NCBI RefSeq assembly: GCF_900104115.1
Contig: NZ_FNJM01000012.1
Coordinates: 23,476-87,475 of the forward strand
Origin: Clostridium gasigenes
GTDB taxonomy: Bacteria; Bacillota; Clostridia; Clostridiales; Clostridiaceae
Direction: 5' to 3'
Length of the DNA stretch: 64,000 bases
Shown here: positions 43,708-53,279 of the stretch, in pieces
Numbering within the stretch: the stretch's first letter is position 1
Layout of the letters: every line of letters starts with the position of its first letter
Notes under the pieces: generated by a model
Seen by the model: only the letters and a program-made list of their open reading frames with translations
Told to the model about the DNA's origin: nothing
Databases searched by the model: none
Position numbers and translations under genes: made by a program

Positions 43708-44910
43708 ATGAATTTATCAAAAAAAGCAATAGGTATTAATCCATCAATAACTCTTTCAATAACAGCAAAGGCTAAAGAACTTAAAGAAGCCGGAATAGAT
43801 ATAGTTAGTTTTGGAGCAGGGGAACCGGATTTTAATACTCCAGGTAATATTATTAATGCAGCTATAAAAGCAATGAGAGAAGGAAAGACAAAATATACTC
43901 AAACAAGTGGTGTTTTAGAACTTAGAAAAGCTATTTGTGATAAATTTAAGAAAGATAATGAATTAGAGTACAATCCTAATCAAATTATAGTTTCAACTGG
44001 AGCAAAACAAAGTTTGGCAAATGTTTTTATGGCAATATTAAATCCAGGTGATGAGGTTATAATACCAGTACCATATTGGGTTAGTTATCCAGAACTTGTA
44101 AGGATTGCTGATGGAAAACCTGTTTACGTTCAAACGGGAGAAGATTGTAATTATAAATATACAATAGAAGCCTTAGAAAATATAGTTACTGGTAAAACCA
44201 AAGCAATATTATTAAATAGTCCAAATAATCCAACAGGAACAATATATTCAAAAGAAGAATTAACTGAGATTGCTGAATTTGCTAAAAAATACAATTTAAT
44301 AATAGTGTCAGATGAAATATATGAGAAATTAATATATGATAATAAGAAACATGTAAGTATAGCGTCTATTTCAGAAGATGCATTTAAAAGAACTATTGTT
44401 ATTAATGGATTATCAAAATCTTATGCAATGACAGGGTGGAGAATAGGATATGCGGCAGCACCGCTAGAAATAGCAAAGTTAATGGTAAGTATACAAAGTC
44501 ATATGACATCAAATACAAATTCTATAACACAATATGCGGCCATTGAAGCTTTAACAGGAACTCAAGAGAATATAAATTCTATGATAGTTGAATTTGAAAA
44601 AAGAAGAAACTTTATGATGAAAAAAATTAATGATATAGGCGGATTAGATATTATTAAACCAAATGGTGCTTTTTACGTTATGATAAATATAGAAAAATTC
44701 TTTAATAAAGAATTAAATGGAAAAAAAATTACTAGTTCTTTAGAGTTTTCAGAGTTATTATTAGATGAAGAGAAAGTTGCAGTAATTCCAGGAGCTGCAT
44801 TTGGATTAGATAATTATATAAGAGTATCATATGCAACATCTATTGAGTTGATTGAAAAAGGTTTAGATAGACTTGAGGTCTTTTTACGAAAACTCAGCAC
44901 AGCTCAATAA
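43708..44910 (+). CDS. Class I aminotransferase (aspartate aminotransferase type)
   Basis: A 400-aa PLP enzyme of the AspB/AspC subgroup Ib. SFGAGEPDFNTP near 35 and the cofactor Asn/Asp/Tyr motifs NSPNNPTGTIY and VSDEIYEKL are present; the Schiff-base Lys237 is in LSKSYAMTGWRIGY. Arg in YIRVSYATS binds the substrate carboxylate. Aspartate and 2-oxoglutarate are the likely substrates, but relatives use other amino acids. GGGGGGATAAA precedes the ATG. A short hairpin with repeat-like sequence separates it from the HAD gene. Confidence 0.92.
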   Translation: MNLSKKAIGINPSITLSITAKAKELKEAGIDIVSFGAGEPDFNTPGNIINAAIKAMREGKTKYTQTSGVLELRKAICDKFKKDNELEYNPNQIIVSTGAKQSLANVFMAILNPGDEVIIPVPYWVSYPELVRIADGKPVYVQTGEDCNYKYTIEALENIVTGKTKAILLNSPNNPTGTIYSKEELTEIAEFAKKYNLIIVSDEIYEKLIYDNKKHVSIASISEDAFKRTIVINGLSKSYAMTGWRIGYAAAPLEIAKLMVSIQSHMTSNTNSITQYAAIEALTGTQENINSMIVEFEKRRNFMMKKINDIGGLDIIKPNGAFYVMINIEKFFNKELNGKKITSSLEFSELLLDEEKVAVIPGAAFGLDNYIRVSYATSIELIEKGLDRLEVFLRKLSTAQ

Positions 44911-44913
44911 GTG

Positions 44914-44941
44914 AACATGCCAAAATAAAACTAAGCATGAA
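44914..44941. repeat. Possible remnant of the dispersed element
   Basis: CATGCCAAAATAAAACTAAG with GCATG closing resembles the interior GGCACAAAATAGACTAGCATA of complete copies and forms a small hairpin (CATGC/GCATG). Confidence 0.3.
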
Positions 44942-44958
44942 TTCAAAGGGGAAAAATC

Positions 44959-45597
44959 ATGGATAAATTAGCGATTTTTGATGTAGACTATACAATAACG
45001 AGAAAAGAAACATTAATGGAATTATTTAAATATGTTATTTCAAAGGATAAGAAAATGATTAAATTTTTGCCAAGAGCAATATTTAGTGGGACAATGTATG
45101 GAGTAGGAATTTATGATGAAAGAAAAGTTAAAGAGAAATTCCTGAAATTTATAGATAAAATAGAAGAAAAACATTTAGTAGATTTAGTTAAGTCTTTTTA
45201 TGAGGATAGATTAAGTAAACTATTATATAAAGATGCATTAGATATGATGAAGAAGTTAAAGCATGAAGGTTATAAGATATTTTTAATTTCAGCATCGCCA
45301 GAGTTTTATTTAACAGAATTATATGCAATTAAAGAAGTCGATTTAATTATAGGAACTAAATTTCTTTTTGAGGAAGGTAAGTTTGCAAGGAAAATGGATG
45401 GGTTTAATTGCAAAGGTGAAGAAAAGGTGAAAAGGTTAATGGAAGTTATAAAGACAGAAAATATTGATGTTGATTTTGAAAACTCATATATGTTTTCAGA
45501 TTCACTTTCAGATAAACCATTATTAGATTTAGTTGGAAAACCATATTTAATAAATTATAAAAAGAAGCATGAATTTGAAATACTAAAGTGGAATTAA
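44959..45597 (+). CDS. HAD superfamily phosphatase (subfamily IB)
   Basis: A 212-aa hydrolase. Motif I DVDYT gives nucleophile Asp8 and acid/base Asp10; motif II ISAS, and motif IV FSDSLSDKPLL with the Mg-binding Asp. The alpha-helical cap between residues 20 and 90 matches subfamily IB, which includes phosphoserine phosphatase-like and SerB-like enzymes. The substrate is unknown. AAAGGGGAAAA precedes the ATG. The gene runs into the class IV aminotransferase with a 14-base gap, so the two are probably one operon. Confidence 0.87.
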   Translation: MDKLAIFDVDYTITRKETLMELFKYVISKDKKMIKFLPRAIFSGTMYGVGIYDERKVKEKFLKFIDKIEEKHLVDLVKSFYEDRLSKLLYKDALDMMKKLKHEGYKIFLISASPEFYLTELYAIKEVDLIIGTKFLFEEGKFARKMDGFNCKGEEKVKRLMEVIKTENIDVDFENSYMFSDSLSDKPLLDLVGKPYLINYKKKHEFEILKWN

Positions 45598-45611
45598 GAA
45601 GGAGGATACTG

Positions 45612-46403
45612 ATGGAAGCGATTAATAGTTTTTTCATTGAGGATGGTCATTTAGATTCAACAAAGAATTTCAATGATGAAAAAAATAGTAAAGATAAAAT
45701 TATTTATGAAGTAATAAGAATAAATAATGGGGAACCATTATTTTTAGAAATACATTTAAAGAGAATGGAAAAGTCATTTAATCTTATGGATAAGAGTTTT
45801 CCTTATGAATATAATAAAATAGCTGAATATTTAGAAAGAGTTATATCTGCTAATCATAAAAAAGAGGGTAATGTAAAAATTACATTTAATATTGATGAAG
45901 ATTTAATGAAGGTGTTTTATATTAAGCATATATATCCAACTGATGAAATGTATAAAAATGGAGTAGATACTATTTTGTATCATGGAGAAAGACATAATCC
46001 AAATGCAAAAGTAATTGATTGCAAATTTAGAGAAAAAGTAAATGAAGAAATAAAAAAGAAAAATGCATTTGAGGCAATACTTGTTGATAATAATGGATAT
46101 GTAACAGAAGGAAGTAAATCTAATATATTTTTAATTAAAGATAATAAGTTATTTACTTCGAAGATAGAAGCTGTATTACCAGGGGTTACAAGGGAAAAAA
46201 TTATAGAAATTGCTAAAAGTGAAAATATAGATTTTGAGGAAAAGAACAGTAAATATACAGAATTAGAAGAAATAGATGCAATGTTTATATCAGGAACTTC
46301 TCCAGGAATACTACCCATTTCTAAAGTGGATAGTATTATTATGAATGTTGATAATGAAATTATGAGAAAACTTATGGATCTATATAACAATAAAAATGTT
46401 TAA
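45612..46403 (+). CDS. pabC: Class IV aminotransferase (aminodeoxychorismate lyase-like)
   Basis: A 263-aa fold-type IV PLP enzyme, the family of PabC (4-amino-4-deoxychorismate lyase, folate pathway), branched-chain and D-amino acid aminotransferases. Visible are EIHLKRMEKS (cofactor phosphate region), CKFREKVNEE with the candidate PLP Lys, YVTEGSKSNIFLI and PGVTREKIIE, and SGTSPGILPIS near the end. Small size and this last motif favour a PabC-like enzyme, but family members are hard to separate. The ATG follows GGAGG; an in-frame ATG at 45588 overlaps the upstream gene and lacks a site. No pabA/pabB is adjacent. Confidence 0.78.
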   Translation: MEAINSFFIEDGHLDSTKNFNDEKNSKDKIIYEVIRINNGEPLFLEIHLKRMEKSFNLMDKSFPYEYNKIAEYLERVISANHKKEGNVKITFNIDEDLMKVFYIKHIYPTDEMYKNGVDTILYHGERHNPNAKVIDCKFREKVNEEIKKKNAFEAILVDNNGYVTEGSKSNIFLIKDNKLFTSKIEAVLPGVTREKIIEIAKSENIDFEEKNSKYTELEEIDAMFISGTSPGILPISKVDSIIMNVDNEIMRKLMDLYNNKNV

Positions 46404-46462
46404 TAAAAAAATTAATATAGTTTAAAACATATAAAAAAAATTAATACATCTATAGAAAGCTA

Positions 46463-46478
46463 TGGTATACTGTATAAT
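46463..46478 (+). promoter_or_regulatory. Possible promoter of the fapA-che operon
   Basis: TGGTATACT (extended -10, TATACT at 46466-46471) overlaps TATAAT at 46473-46478. No good -35 is present. About 30 bases upstream of the fapA start. Confidence 0.35.
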
Positions 46479-46504
46479 ATATATAATATATTTAGGGGGA
46501 CATT

Positions 46505-48286
46505 ATGGATAAAGTGGGTACTGGGTTAGACACTAATGATATAGAGAATTTAAATGGAAGTATAGAAGTAAAGAATGGGAAAATAATAGTTAAAAATCCA
46601 ATAGGATCTGGAGAGTATGCTAAAGTTATATCAGATAATGATTGTAAGTTATTGGTGAATGGAAAACAAATAAGAGAAACTTCAATTGTTAAAGAAAATG
46701 ACGAAATAGTATTTGATAGGCAAGAAATTAAAGGAAAGAGGCTTATTAGTATAAAGACTAATGAAGATAATACAGAAGCAAGAGTTAGTATAAATTATGA
46801 AACAGGTTTTAGATATGAAATAAAAGATGCTATAGAAAATAATGTTTTAACACTAGAACATAATGAGGTACGGGGTGAATTGCCTCCTTTATTTACAGCG
46901 ATAGAGATTATAAATTATCTTCATGAAAATAAAATAATAATGGGTATAAAAAAAGAAGAAATTAAATTAATAGAACAAAGTAGGGATATAAAAAACTTTT
47001 GTGTTGCAGCGTCAATTCCAGCAGAAGAACCTGTGCAAGATAAAATTAAACTTGTATATAATGTCAATAAAGATGAAGAAAATACAGATACTATGAGAAA
47101 AATAGATTATAAAAATAAAATTTTGATAGAAAGTGTAAAGAAAGGAGACACAATAGCCGAAATAATAAAAGGAAGCTTAGGTAAAGAAGGAATAAGCATC
47201 TACGGTAAGAAAATAAAAAATAAACCAGTAAAAGAGTTAAAATTTAAAGTAGGTAGTGGTTGCAGCTTAGAAGGAAATAAAATACTAGCTACTATAGATG
47301 GGAAAATATCTGTTGGGAAAAATATTTTTCAGGTAAATAAACTACATACTGTTAATGGAGATGTAGATATAAAAAGTGGAAATATTAATTTTCATGGAGA
47401 TGTTAAGGTTAATGGAAAAGTAACTGAGGGAATGAATATAGTTGCTAATTCTATAAATGTTGTAGGTGGTACCTTTAAAGCAAATATTAAAGTAAATGAT
47501 AGTTCTATAGTACTTGGTAATATAGTCAATACACAAATTAAGATAGGTGGACAAGACTTATTAAAACAAAAAAAAGGACAAGAACTATTATTGTTAAAAG
47601 AGCAACTGCAATCTCTTTTAGAAAATATTATTTTCTTGAAAGAAAAAAAGTTAATTGATGAAAATTTAACTGATGGGTATTTGGTAAAAACTTTAATTGA
47701 AAGTAAATATAAAACAATACCAAAGAATTGTACAGCTATAATTGGAATAGAATTAGCTAACTTAGATGGTAAGTCAGAATTAATTTCTATAATTAGAAAA
47801 AAATTAATAGGTGTAGGACCAATTAATATAAAGAAATACACTGAAATTAAAGAAATTATAGAAGTGCTAAATAATGAAATGGAATTACTTGAAATTGAAA
47901 ATACTTTAAGTAAAGATTTGATAATTGAATATTGCCAAGAAGCAGATATTGAAGTTACAGGTAATGTTTCGATTATAGGTAAAGGAAGTTATATTTCTAA
48001 AATTTTTGCAATGGGGAATATAGAATTTACTGGAGAAAAATCTCAGTGTAAAGGTGGACATTTGAAGGCTGATGAACTTATAAAAGTAAATATTGTAGGA
48101 AATGAAGTAGGGGTAGGAACTAAATTGCAGGTTGAAAAAAATGGTCATATATATGCAGATGTAGCATATGAAAATACTATATTTATAGTAGGAAAAAGAA
48201 AACATGTTCTACTTAAAGATTCTAAGGATGTACATGCGTATAGTGATAAAAATGGAGAAATTATAGTAGATAAGTTATATTTATAA
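46505..48286 (+). CDS. fapA: FapA (DUF342) family protein
   Basis: A 593-aa protein of the DUF342/FapA family. The core is a parallel beta-helix-like region (about 270-360 and 470-590) with repeated short strands such as GDVDIKSGNINFHGDVKVNGKV. A coiled-coil insert of charged helices (about 365-470) splits it. FapA relatives occur at the head of flagellar or chemotaxis operons and have been linked to polar flagellar assembly or flagellum number, but the biochemical role is unclear. It opens the cluster: AGGGGGAC precedes the ATG and cheW starts 14 bases after its stop. Confidence 0.85.
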   Translation: MDKVGTGLDTNDIENLNGSIEVKNGKIIVKNPIGSGEYAKVISDNDCKLLVNGKQIRETSIVKENDEIVFDRQEIKGKRLISIKTNEDNTEARVSINYETGFRYEIKDAIENNVLTLEHNEVRGELPPLFTAIEIINYLHENKIIMGIKKEEIKLIEQSRDIKNFCVAASIPAEEPVQDKIKLVYNVNKDEENTDTMRKIDYKNKILIESVKKGDTIAEIIKGSLGKEGISIYGKKIKNKPVKELKFKVGSGCSLEGNKILATIDGKISVGKNIFQVNKLHTVNGDVDIKSGNINFHGDVKVNGKVTEGMNIVANSINVVGGTFKANIKVNDSSIVLGNIVNTQIKIGGQDLLKQKKGQELLLLKEQLQSLLENIIFLKEKKLIDENLTDGYLVKTLIESKYKTIPKNCTAIIGIELANLDGKSELISIIRKKLIGVGPINIKKYTEIKEIIEVLNNEMELLEIENTLSKDLIIEYCQEADIEVTGNVSIIGKGSYISKIFAMGNIEFTGEKSQCKGGHLKADELIKVNIVGNEVGVGTKLQVEKNGHIYADVAYENTIFIVGKRKHVLLKDSKDVHAYSDKNGEIIVDKLYL

Positions 48287-48299
48287 GGAGGGAAAAGTA

Positions 48300-48746
48300 A
48301 TGAAGGAATTTAAGATATTGGTGTTTGAGTTAAATAAAGAGCTTTATGCAACTGATATAATGGAAGTTGAAAGAATATTAGGATATGAAAAACCAACTCA
48401 ATTACCAGAATCGCCAGCATTTTTAGATGGAGTTATTAAGTATGAAGATGGAATATTACCTATAATTAATTTAGCTAATAAGTTTAAATTAAAAAGTAAA
48501 GCTATTAGCGATGAAAACAAGCTTATAGTTATAAAAAAACAAGTTGGTAAATTTGCTATACTTGTAGATAGTGTTTGTGAAGTTATAAATATAAATGAAG
48601 AAGATATAGATGATCCAAGAACTATATCAACTTTTATTTCACAAAAATACATAAAAGGATTAGTTAAAAAAGAAAATAAAATAATAATAATACTAGATTT
48701 ATCAAAAATATTAACAGAAGAAGAAGAAGAAGCAATAGTATTTTAG
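48300..48746 (+). CDS. cheW: CheW chemotaxis coupling protein (first copy)
   Basis: A 148-aa CheW-like SH3-type beta-barrel protein that links receptors to the kinase CheA. Conserved elements: FKILVFELNKELYATDIMEVERIL at the start, PESPAFLDGVIKYEDGILPIINLANKF near 38-64, and KYIKGLVKKENKIIIILDLSKIL near the end. A second CheW-like gene lies at 53661 in the same operon. AAGGAGGG precedes the ATG. The last codons are followed directly by cheD with an overlapping ribosome binding site, suggesting translational coupling. Confidence 0.93.
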   Translation: MKEFKILVFELNKELYATDIMEVERILGYEKPTQLPESPAFLDGVIKYEDGILPIINLANKFKLKSKAISDENKLIVIKKQVGKFAILVDSVCEVININEEDIDDPRTISTFISQKYIKGLVKKENKIIIILDLSKILTEEEEEAIVF

Positions 48747-48757
48747 AGGTGAACTTA

Positions 48758-49249
48758 TTGAATGAGAATATAGAGGTTAGAGTAGGTATAGCTGATATGA
48801 AAATAGTTAAAAATCCAGAAAAAGTTTTAACTATTGGACTAGGTTCCTGTGTTGGAATATCATTTTATGATAAGAGAAAAAACATAGCAGGCCTTGCACA
48901 TATAATGCTTCCAGATAGTACTAAGTTTAAAAAAATAACCAATGAAATGAAATATGCAGATTTAGCAGTTCCTATATTATTATCAAAAATGAAAGCTTTA
49001 GGCTGTGAAACCAGAAATATAGAGGTAAAGATAGCTGGTGGAGCATCTATGTTTCAATTTGCAGATAGCAAAATAATAAGTGATGTAGGGAAAAGAAATA
49101 TAGAAGCAGTTATAGATATAATGAAAGTAACTGGGATGCGTATAATAGCTAGTGAAGTTGGAGGCAACAAAGGAAGAACAATGATAGTTAATTCAAAAGA
49201 TGGAATAGTTGAAATAAAGAGTATAGGTTTAGAAATAAAGCATATTTAA
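48758..49249 (+). CDS. cheD: CheD receptor glutamine deamidase
   Basis: Deamidates glutamines on chemoreceptors and, in Gram-positive bacteria, binds CheC to regulate its phosphatase. The catalytic Cys is in LGSCVGISFYD and the His in GLAHIMLP; IAGGASMF and the conserved Thr complete the fold. GAGGTGA at 48746-48752 points to the TTG at 48758; a GTG at 48749 lies inside that site. The protein is then 163 aa, normal for CheD. It sits near cheC in the same operon, as expected for partners. Confidence 0.93.
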   Translation: MNENIEVRVGIADMKIVKNPEKVLTIGLGSCVGISFYDKRKNIAGLAHIMLPDSTKFKKITNEMKYADLAVPILLSKMKALGCETRNIEVKIAGGASMFQFADSKIISDVGKRNIEAVIDIMKVTGMRIIASEVGGNKGRTMIVNSKDGIVEIKSIGLEIKHI

Positions 49250-49270
49250 TAGAAAGTAGGATTTAGTAAT

Positions 49271-49849
49271 ATGGCTGTAAATAGTTATGATGTAATAGTT
49301 ATAGGTGCTTCTACAGGAGGACCAAAGACTGTAGAGAAGTTGTTAATGGAATTGCCAGGAGATTTAGGCGTAGCGGTATTGATAGTGCAACATATGCCTA
49401 AGGGGTTTACTAAATCTTTTGCAGATAGATTAAATAGGTGCTGTGCTATAGAAGTGTTAGAAGCAAGTGATGGAATAAGGATAGAAAAGAATAAGGTTTA
49501 TATAGCGCCGGGTGGATATCATATGGAAGTTATAAAAGGTGAAAAAATCATCTTAACTGATGGACCAAGCATATGGGGCGTAAAACCTGCTGTAGACAAA
49601 TTATTTGTATCAATATCTAAAGTGTGGAAAGGTCACGCTATATCAGTAATATTAACAGGGATGGGTAGAGATGGAGCAGAAGGTACTAAAGCTATTAAAG
49701 CTGTAGGTGGAACTACTATATCTCAAGACGAAGAAAGTTGTGTTATATATGGGATGCCAAAAGCTGCTTATGAAACTGGGGCAGTAGATTATGTTTTACC
49801 TTTAGATAAAATAGGTTTTAAAATCAAGAGTTTATTGAATAAACGATAG
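49271..49849 (+). CDS. cheB: Short CheB methylesterase without receiver domain
   Basis: Removes methyl groups from chemoreceptors during adaptation. This 192-aa protein is the catalytic domain only: Ser14 in IGASTGGP, His41 in VQHMPKGF, and Asp134 in TGMGRDGAEG make the triad. The usual N-terminal CheY-like receiver (about 150 residues) is missing, and the frame starts cleanly two codons before the fold, so this is not a truncation by frameshift. Control by CheA phosphorylation is therefore not possible in the ordinary way. It is followed by cheR after eight bases. Confidence 0.92.
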   Translation: MAVNSYDVIVIGASTGGPKTVEKLLMELPGDLGVAVLIVQHMPKGFTKSFADRLNRCCAIEVLEASDGIRIEKNKVYIAPGGYHMEVIKGEKIILTDGPSIWGVKPAVDKLFVSISKVWKGHAISVILTGMGRDGAEGTKAIKAVGGTTISQDEESCVIYGMPKAAYETGAVDYVLPLDKIGFKIKSLLNKR

Positions 49850-49857
49850 GAGAATTT

Positions 49858-50625
49858 ATGGATTTTGATGATTTTAATAAATGGGCATTTAAAGAACTAG
49901 GTATAAATTTAGAAGCATATAAACAAGAACAACTTAATAGAAGAATAACTAGTTTAATGTCTAGGGTTGGAATAAAAGATTTAAATGAATATAAAAAAGC
50001 TTTGCTTAGTGATGAGGATCAAAAACAAAAGTTTTTAGATTTTATAACTATTAATGTAACTGAATTTTTTAGAAATACAGAATTGTTTAAAGAATTAGAG
50101 AGCAATATAAAAAAAGATTTACTACCTAAAAATAATAAATTAAAAATATGGAGTGCAGCATGCTCTATTGGTTGTGAACCTTATAGCATTGCAATGATAA
50201 TGCAGGAAATAAGTCCTACTGGTAAACATTCTATTATTGCAACAGATATTGATTCAACAATTTTAAAGAAAGCAAAAGAAGGAGTATTTGGAGAAGCAGA
50301 TATAAAAAATGTACAAAAAAATATTCTGGATAAATACTTTATAAAAGAAGATAAAAAAATCATTGTAAATAAAAATATTAGATCTATGGTTACATTTAAA
50401 AAACACGATCTTATTGTAGATAAATATGAAAAAGATTTTGATTTAATAGTATGTAGAAATGTTGTTATTTACTTTAAAAATGATGTTAAGAAGGTTATTT
50501 TCCAAAGGTTTAATGAGTCTTTGAAAAAAGGTGGATTACTTTTTGTTGGAGCAACAGAGAGTATATATAACTATAAAGAATATGGATTTGAAAAAGTGTC
50601 AACTTTCATTTATAAGAAAGTATAA
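49858..50625 (+). CDS. cheR: CheR chemoreceptor methyltransferase
   Basis: Adds methyl groups from S-adenosylmethionine to receptor glutamates. The 255-aa protein has the helical N-terminal domain (RRITSLMSRVGIKDLNEY), FITINVTEFFRN, the SAM-binding ACSIGCEPYS and ATDID, and CRNVVIYF with the acceptor-site loop. Length and order are typical. AGGAG precedes the ATG. It is paired with cheB for adaptation; cheA starts 14 bases later. Confidence 0.95.
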   Translation: MDFDDFNKWAFKELGINLEAYKQEQLNRRITSLMSRVGIKDLNEYKKALLSDEDQKQKFLDFITINVTEFFRNTELFKELESNIKKDLLPKNNKLKIWSAACSIGCEPYSIAMIMQEISPTGKHSIIATDIDSTILKKAKEGVFGEADIKNVQKNILDKYFIKEDKKIIVNKNIRSMVTFKKHDLIVDKYEKDFDLIVCRNVVIYFKNDVKKVIFQRFNESLKKGGLLFVGATESIYNYKEYGFEKVSTFIYKKV

Positions 50626-50639
50626 AAGGAGAGGGGAAA

Positions 50640-52646
50640 ATGGATACATCACAATATATGAACATGTTTCTTGAAGAATCTATGGATAATCTGCAAACTT
50701 TAAATGAAGCATTGCTATATTTAGAACAAAGTCCACATGATGTGGATAAATTAAATGAAATATTTAGAGTTGCGCATACTATTAAAGGAATGGCAGCTAC
50801 AATGGGATTTAGTGATATAGCAGAACTAACTCATAAAATGGAAGATGTCTTATCAAAGTTTAGAGAGGGCAAATTAAAAGTAACTGAATATGTTGTTACA
50901 ATATTATTCGAGTGTCTAGATACACTTGAAAAAATGGTTAATAACATTGAAAACGGTAATGATGAAGCTATTGATATAAAAACAGTTATGGAATCTTTAG
51001 ATAAAATTGCAAATGAAGAAAATGATAAACCAGAAGAAGTTATAGCGGAAACTATTGAAAAAAATATCAAAGAAGACTTGAATGAATATGATATATCTGT
51101 TGCAAAGCAGGCTATTGAAAATGGTATGAATGTAATAAATATTAATATTACACTTAGTCAAAATACAATTTTAAAATCAGCTAGAGCATTTTTGATAGTT
51201 CAAGAATTAGAAGCACAAGGTGAGATTTTAAAGTCAATACCATCAACAGAGGATATTGAAAATGAGCAATTTGATTTAGAATTGTACTTTATGCTAATCA
51301 CAAGTAGTACAAAAGAGGAAATAAATAAAATAGTTAGTAATATTTCTGAAGTAAGAAAAGTTGAAGTAAGTGATGTTGAGGTAACTAACACCGAAGCAAC
51401 AAATATTGAAGCAATAAATGTTGAAACAAAAAAAGAAGAAATTATAAAACCAAAGGAAATAGTATCTAATAAAAAAGAAGAACAAACTAAAGTTGAAAAG
51501 AAAAAGGATGTTAAGAAGGCTCATCAATCTGTAAGAGTTGATCTTGATAGAATAGATAAATTAATGAACATGGTTTCAGAACTTGTTATTTATAGAACTA
51601 GATTAGAACAAATAGTTATAGATGATAAATCACAGGAATTAGTTGAAACACTAGAGCAAGTAGAAAGAACAACTTCTGAGTTACAGGAGCTAGTTATGAA
51701 AATAAGAATGCTTCCTTTAGAAGTTGTATTTAATAGGTTCCCAAGAATGATAAGAGATTTATCACTAGAACTAAATAGAGATATTGATTTTGTTGTAGAA
51801 GGGGCTCAAACAGAGCTTGATAGAACTGTAATAGATGAAATAGGAGAACCTTTAATACATCTACTTAGAAATGCTGCAGATCATGGGATTGAAAGCAGAG
51901 AAGCTAGAATTGCACAAGGTAAAAACCCTCAAGGAACAATAAAATTAATAGCTTATCAAGAAGGTACTAAAGCTTTAATTAAAGTTACAGATGATGGCGC
52001 TGGAATAAATGTAGAAAAGGTAAGAGCTAAGGCTGAAAAAGTTGGAATTAACACTGAGGGTATGCGTAATAATGATTTAAAAAATCTTATTTTTGCTCAA
52101 GGATTTAGTACTAACGAGGTAGTTACAGATGTATCCGGTAGAGGAGTTGGAATGGATGTTGTAAAAACAAAGATTTCTGCCCTAGGAGGATCTGTAGAGG
52201 TTGTAAGTGAAGAGGGTGTTGGATCAACATTTATAATAAAACTTCCACTTACATTGCAAATTATACAAGCCTTACTTGTGAAAGTTGGTAATGAAACTCT
52301 AGCTATTTCTCTTGGATTTATAGATAGGGTAATTGATTATAAAGAAGAAAATATAAAGAAAACTAATGGTGAAGAAGTTATTGTCTATAGAGAAGAAATT
52401 ATTAACTTAATAAGGTTAAATAATAGACTAGGTATAGACTCAGAAGAAAAAGAAAAAAGTTTTATTATCATAGTTAAGGTAGGAGGTAAAACAGTAGGAT
52501 TATTGGTTGATTCTTTACTTGGACAACAAGAAATAGTAATAAAACCATTAGGAAAGACATTGAGTTCCTTAAAAGAGTATATTGGAGCTACCATTTTAGG
52601 TAATGGATTGGTAACATTAATATTAGATGTTGCAGTATTAATTTAG
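50640..52646 (+). CDS. cheA: CheA chemotaxis histidine kinase
   Basis: The central kinase: it autophosphorylates and passes phosphate to CheY. The 668-aa protein has P1 with His46 in AHTIKGMAATMGF, a P2 region (about 150-245), a Glu/Lys-rich linker (250-300) with TEATNIEAINVE-type low complexity, the P3 dimerisation helices, the P4 ATPase (LLRNAADHGIE, DDGAGI, GRGVGMDVV) and a P5 CheW-like domain (KLPLTLQIIQALLVKVGNET to the end). GGAGAGGGG precedes the ATG. All catalytic motifs are intact. Confidence 0.96.
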   Translation: MDTSQYMNMFLEESMDNLQTLNEALLYLEQSPHDVDKLNEIFRVAHTIKGMAATMGFSDIAELTHKMEDVLSKFREGKLKVTEYVVTILFECLDTLEKMVNNIENGNDEAIDIKTVMESLDKIANEENDKPEEVIAETIEKNIKEDLNEYDISVAKQAIENGMNVININITLSQNTILKSARAFLIVQELEAQGEILKSIPSTEDIENEQFDLELYFMLITSSTKEEINKIVSNISEVRKVEVSDVEVTNTEATNIEAINVETKKEEIIKPKEIVSNKKEEQTKVEKKKDVKKAHQSVRVDLDRIDKLMNMVSELVIYRTRLEQIVIDDKSQELVETLEQVERTTSELQELVMKIRMLPLEVVFNRFPRMIRDLSLELNRDIDFVVEGAQTELDRTVIDEIGEPLIHLLRNAADHGIESREARIAQGKNPQGTIKLIAYQEGTKALIKVTDDGAGINVEKVRAKAEKVGINTEGMRNNDLKNLIFAQGFSTNEVVTDVSGRGVGMDVVKTKISALGGSVEVVSEEGVGSTFIIKLPLTLQIIQALLVKVGNETLAISLGFIDRVIDYKEENIKKTNGEEVIVYREEIINLIRLNNRLGIDSEEKEKSFIIIVKVGGKTVGLLVDSLLGQQEIVIKPLGKTLSSLKEYIGATILGNGLVTLILDVAVLI

Positions 52647-52663
52647 ATAGGAGGGAACAATAA

Positions 52664-53263
52664 GTGAATTATAGTAACTTAAACCCACTTCAACTAGATG
52701 CGTTAAGAGAAGTATCTAATATAGGTGCAGGAAATTCAGCAACAGCATTATCAATTCTTTTTTCTCAAAAAATAGATATGGCTGTACCAAATGTTGATAT
52801 AATAAAATTTGACAAATTATTAGACAACTATGGAGAAGATGAAGTTATAGCGGTACTTGTAAGAGTACTCGGCGAACTTTCGGGAAGCGTTTTATACATT
52901 TTTGAAAAAGATGTAGCTTTTAATATAGTAGAAAAGTTAACCGGTAGTAAAGAAAGACATATGGATGAAATGGCGATATCGGTAATAAGTGAAATTGGAA
53001 ATATAATTTCATCTTCATTTATGAATGCCATATCAAAATTTATAAATGTTGAAGCTATAGTTTCGGTACCAGCAGTTGCTAACGATATGATAAGTGCAAT
53101 ATTAATTTCAACATTTATTGAAGCAGGACAGTATGACGAAGACATTTTAGAGATTGAAACAAATTTTATAGGGGATGAAAGTAGTAAAATAACAGGACAT
53201 TTTTACTATGTTCCAGGTCCGGGAGCTTTAGAGCAAATTTTAAAATCATTAGGAATAGCCTAA
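52664..53263 (+). CDS. cheC: CheC CheY-P phosphatase
   Basis: Dephosphorylates CheY-P and, bound to CheD, takes part in adaptation. Both catalytic helices with the (D/S)xxxExxN pattern are present: DALREVSN (13-20) and SVISEIGN (about 105-112), so it should be active. The 199-aa length is normal. It starts with GTG after TAGGAGGG. It is followed by cheY after 16 bases. A FliY protein with the same phosphatase fold lies downstream at 55067. Confidence 0.94.
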   Translation: MNYSNLNPLQLDALREVSNIGAGNSATALSILFSQKIDMAVPNVDIIKFDKLLDNYGEDEVIAVLVRVLGELSGSVLYIFEKDVAFNIVEKLTGSKERHMDEMAISVISEIGNIISSSFMNAISKFINVEAIVSVPAVANDMISAILISTFIEAGQYDEDILEIETNFIGDESSKITGHFYYVPGPGALEQILKSLGIA

Positions 53264-53279
53264 TTTTGGAGGGATAAAT

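Noticed and set aside
45980..46390. 136-aa antisense frame within the class IV aminotransferase gene
   Set aside because: No ribosome binding site, Ser/Ile-rich composition typical of reverse-complement AT-rich genes, fully inside a supported gene.
47392..47841. 149-aa antisense frame within fapA
   Set aside because: Same reasons; phenylalanine/serine-rich translation with no family resemblance.
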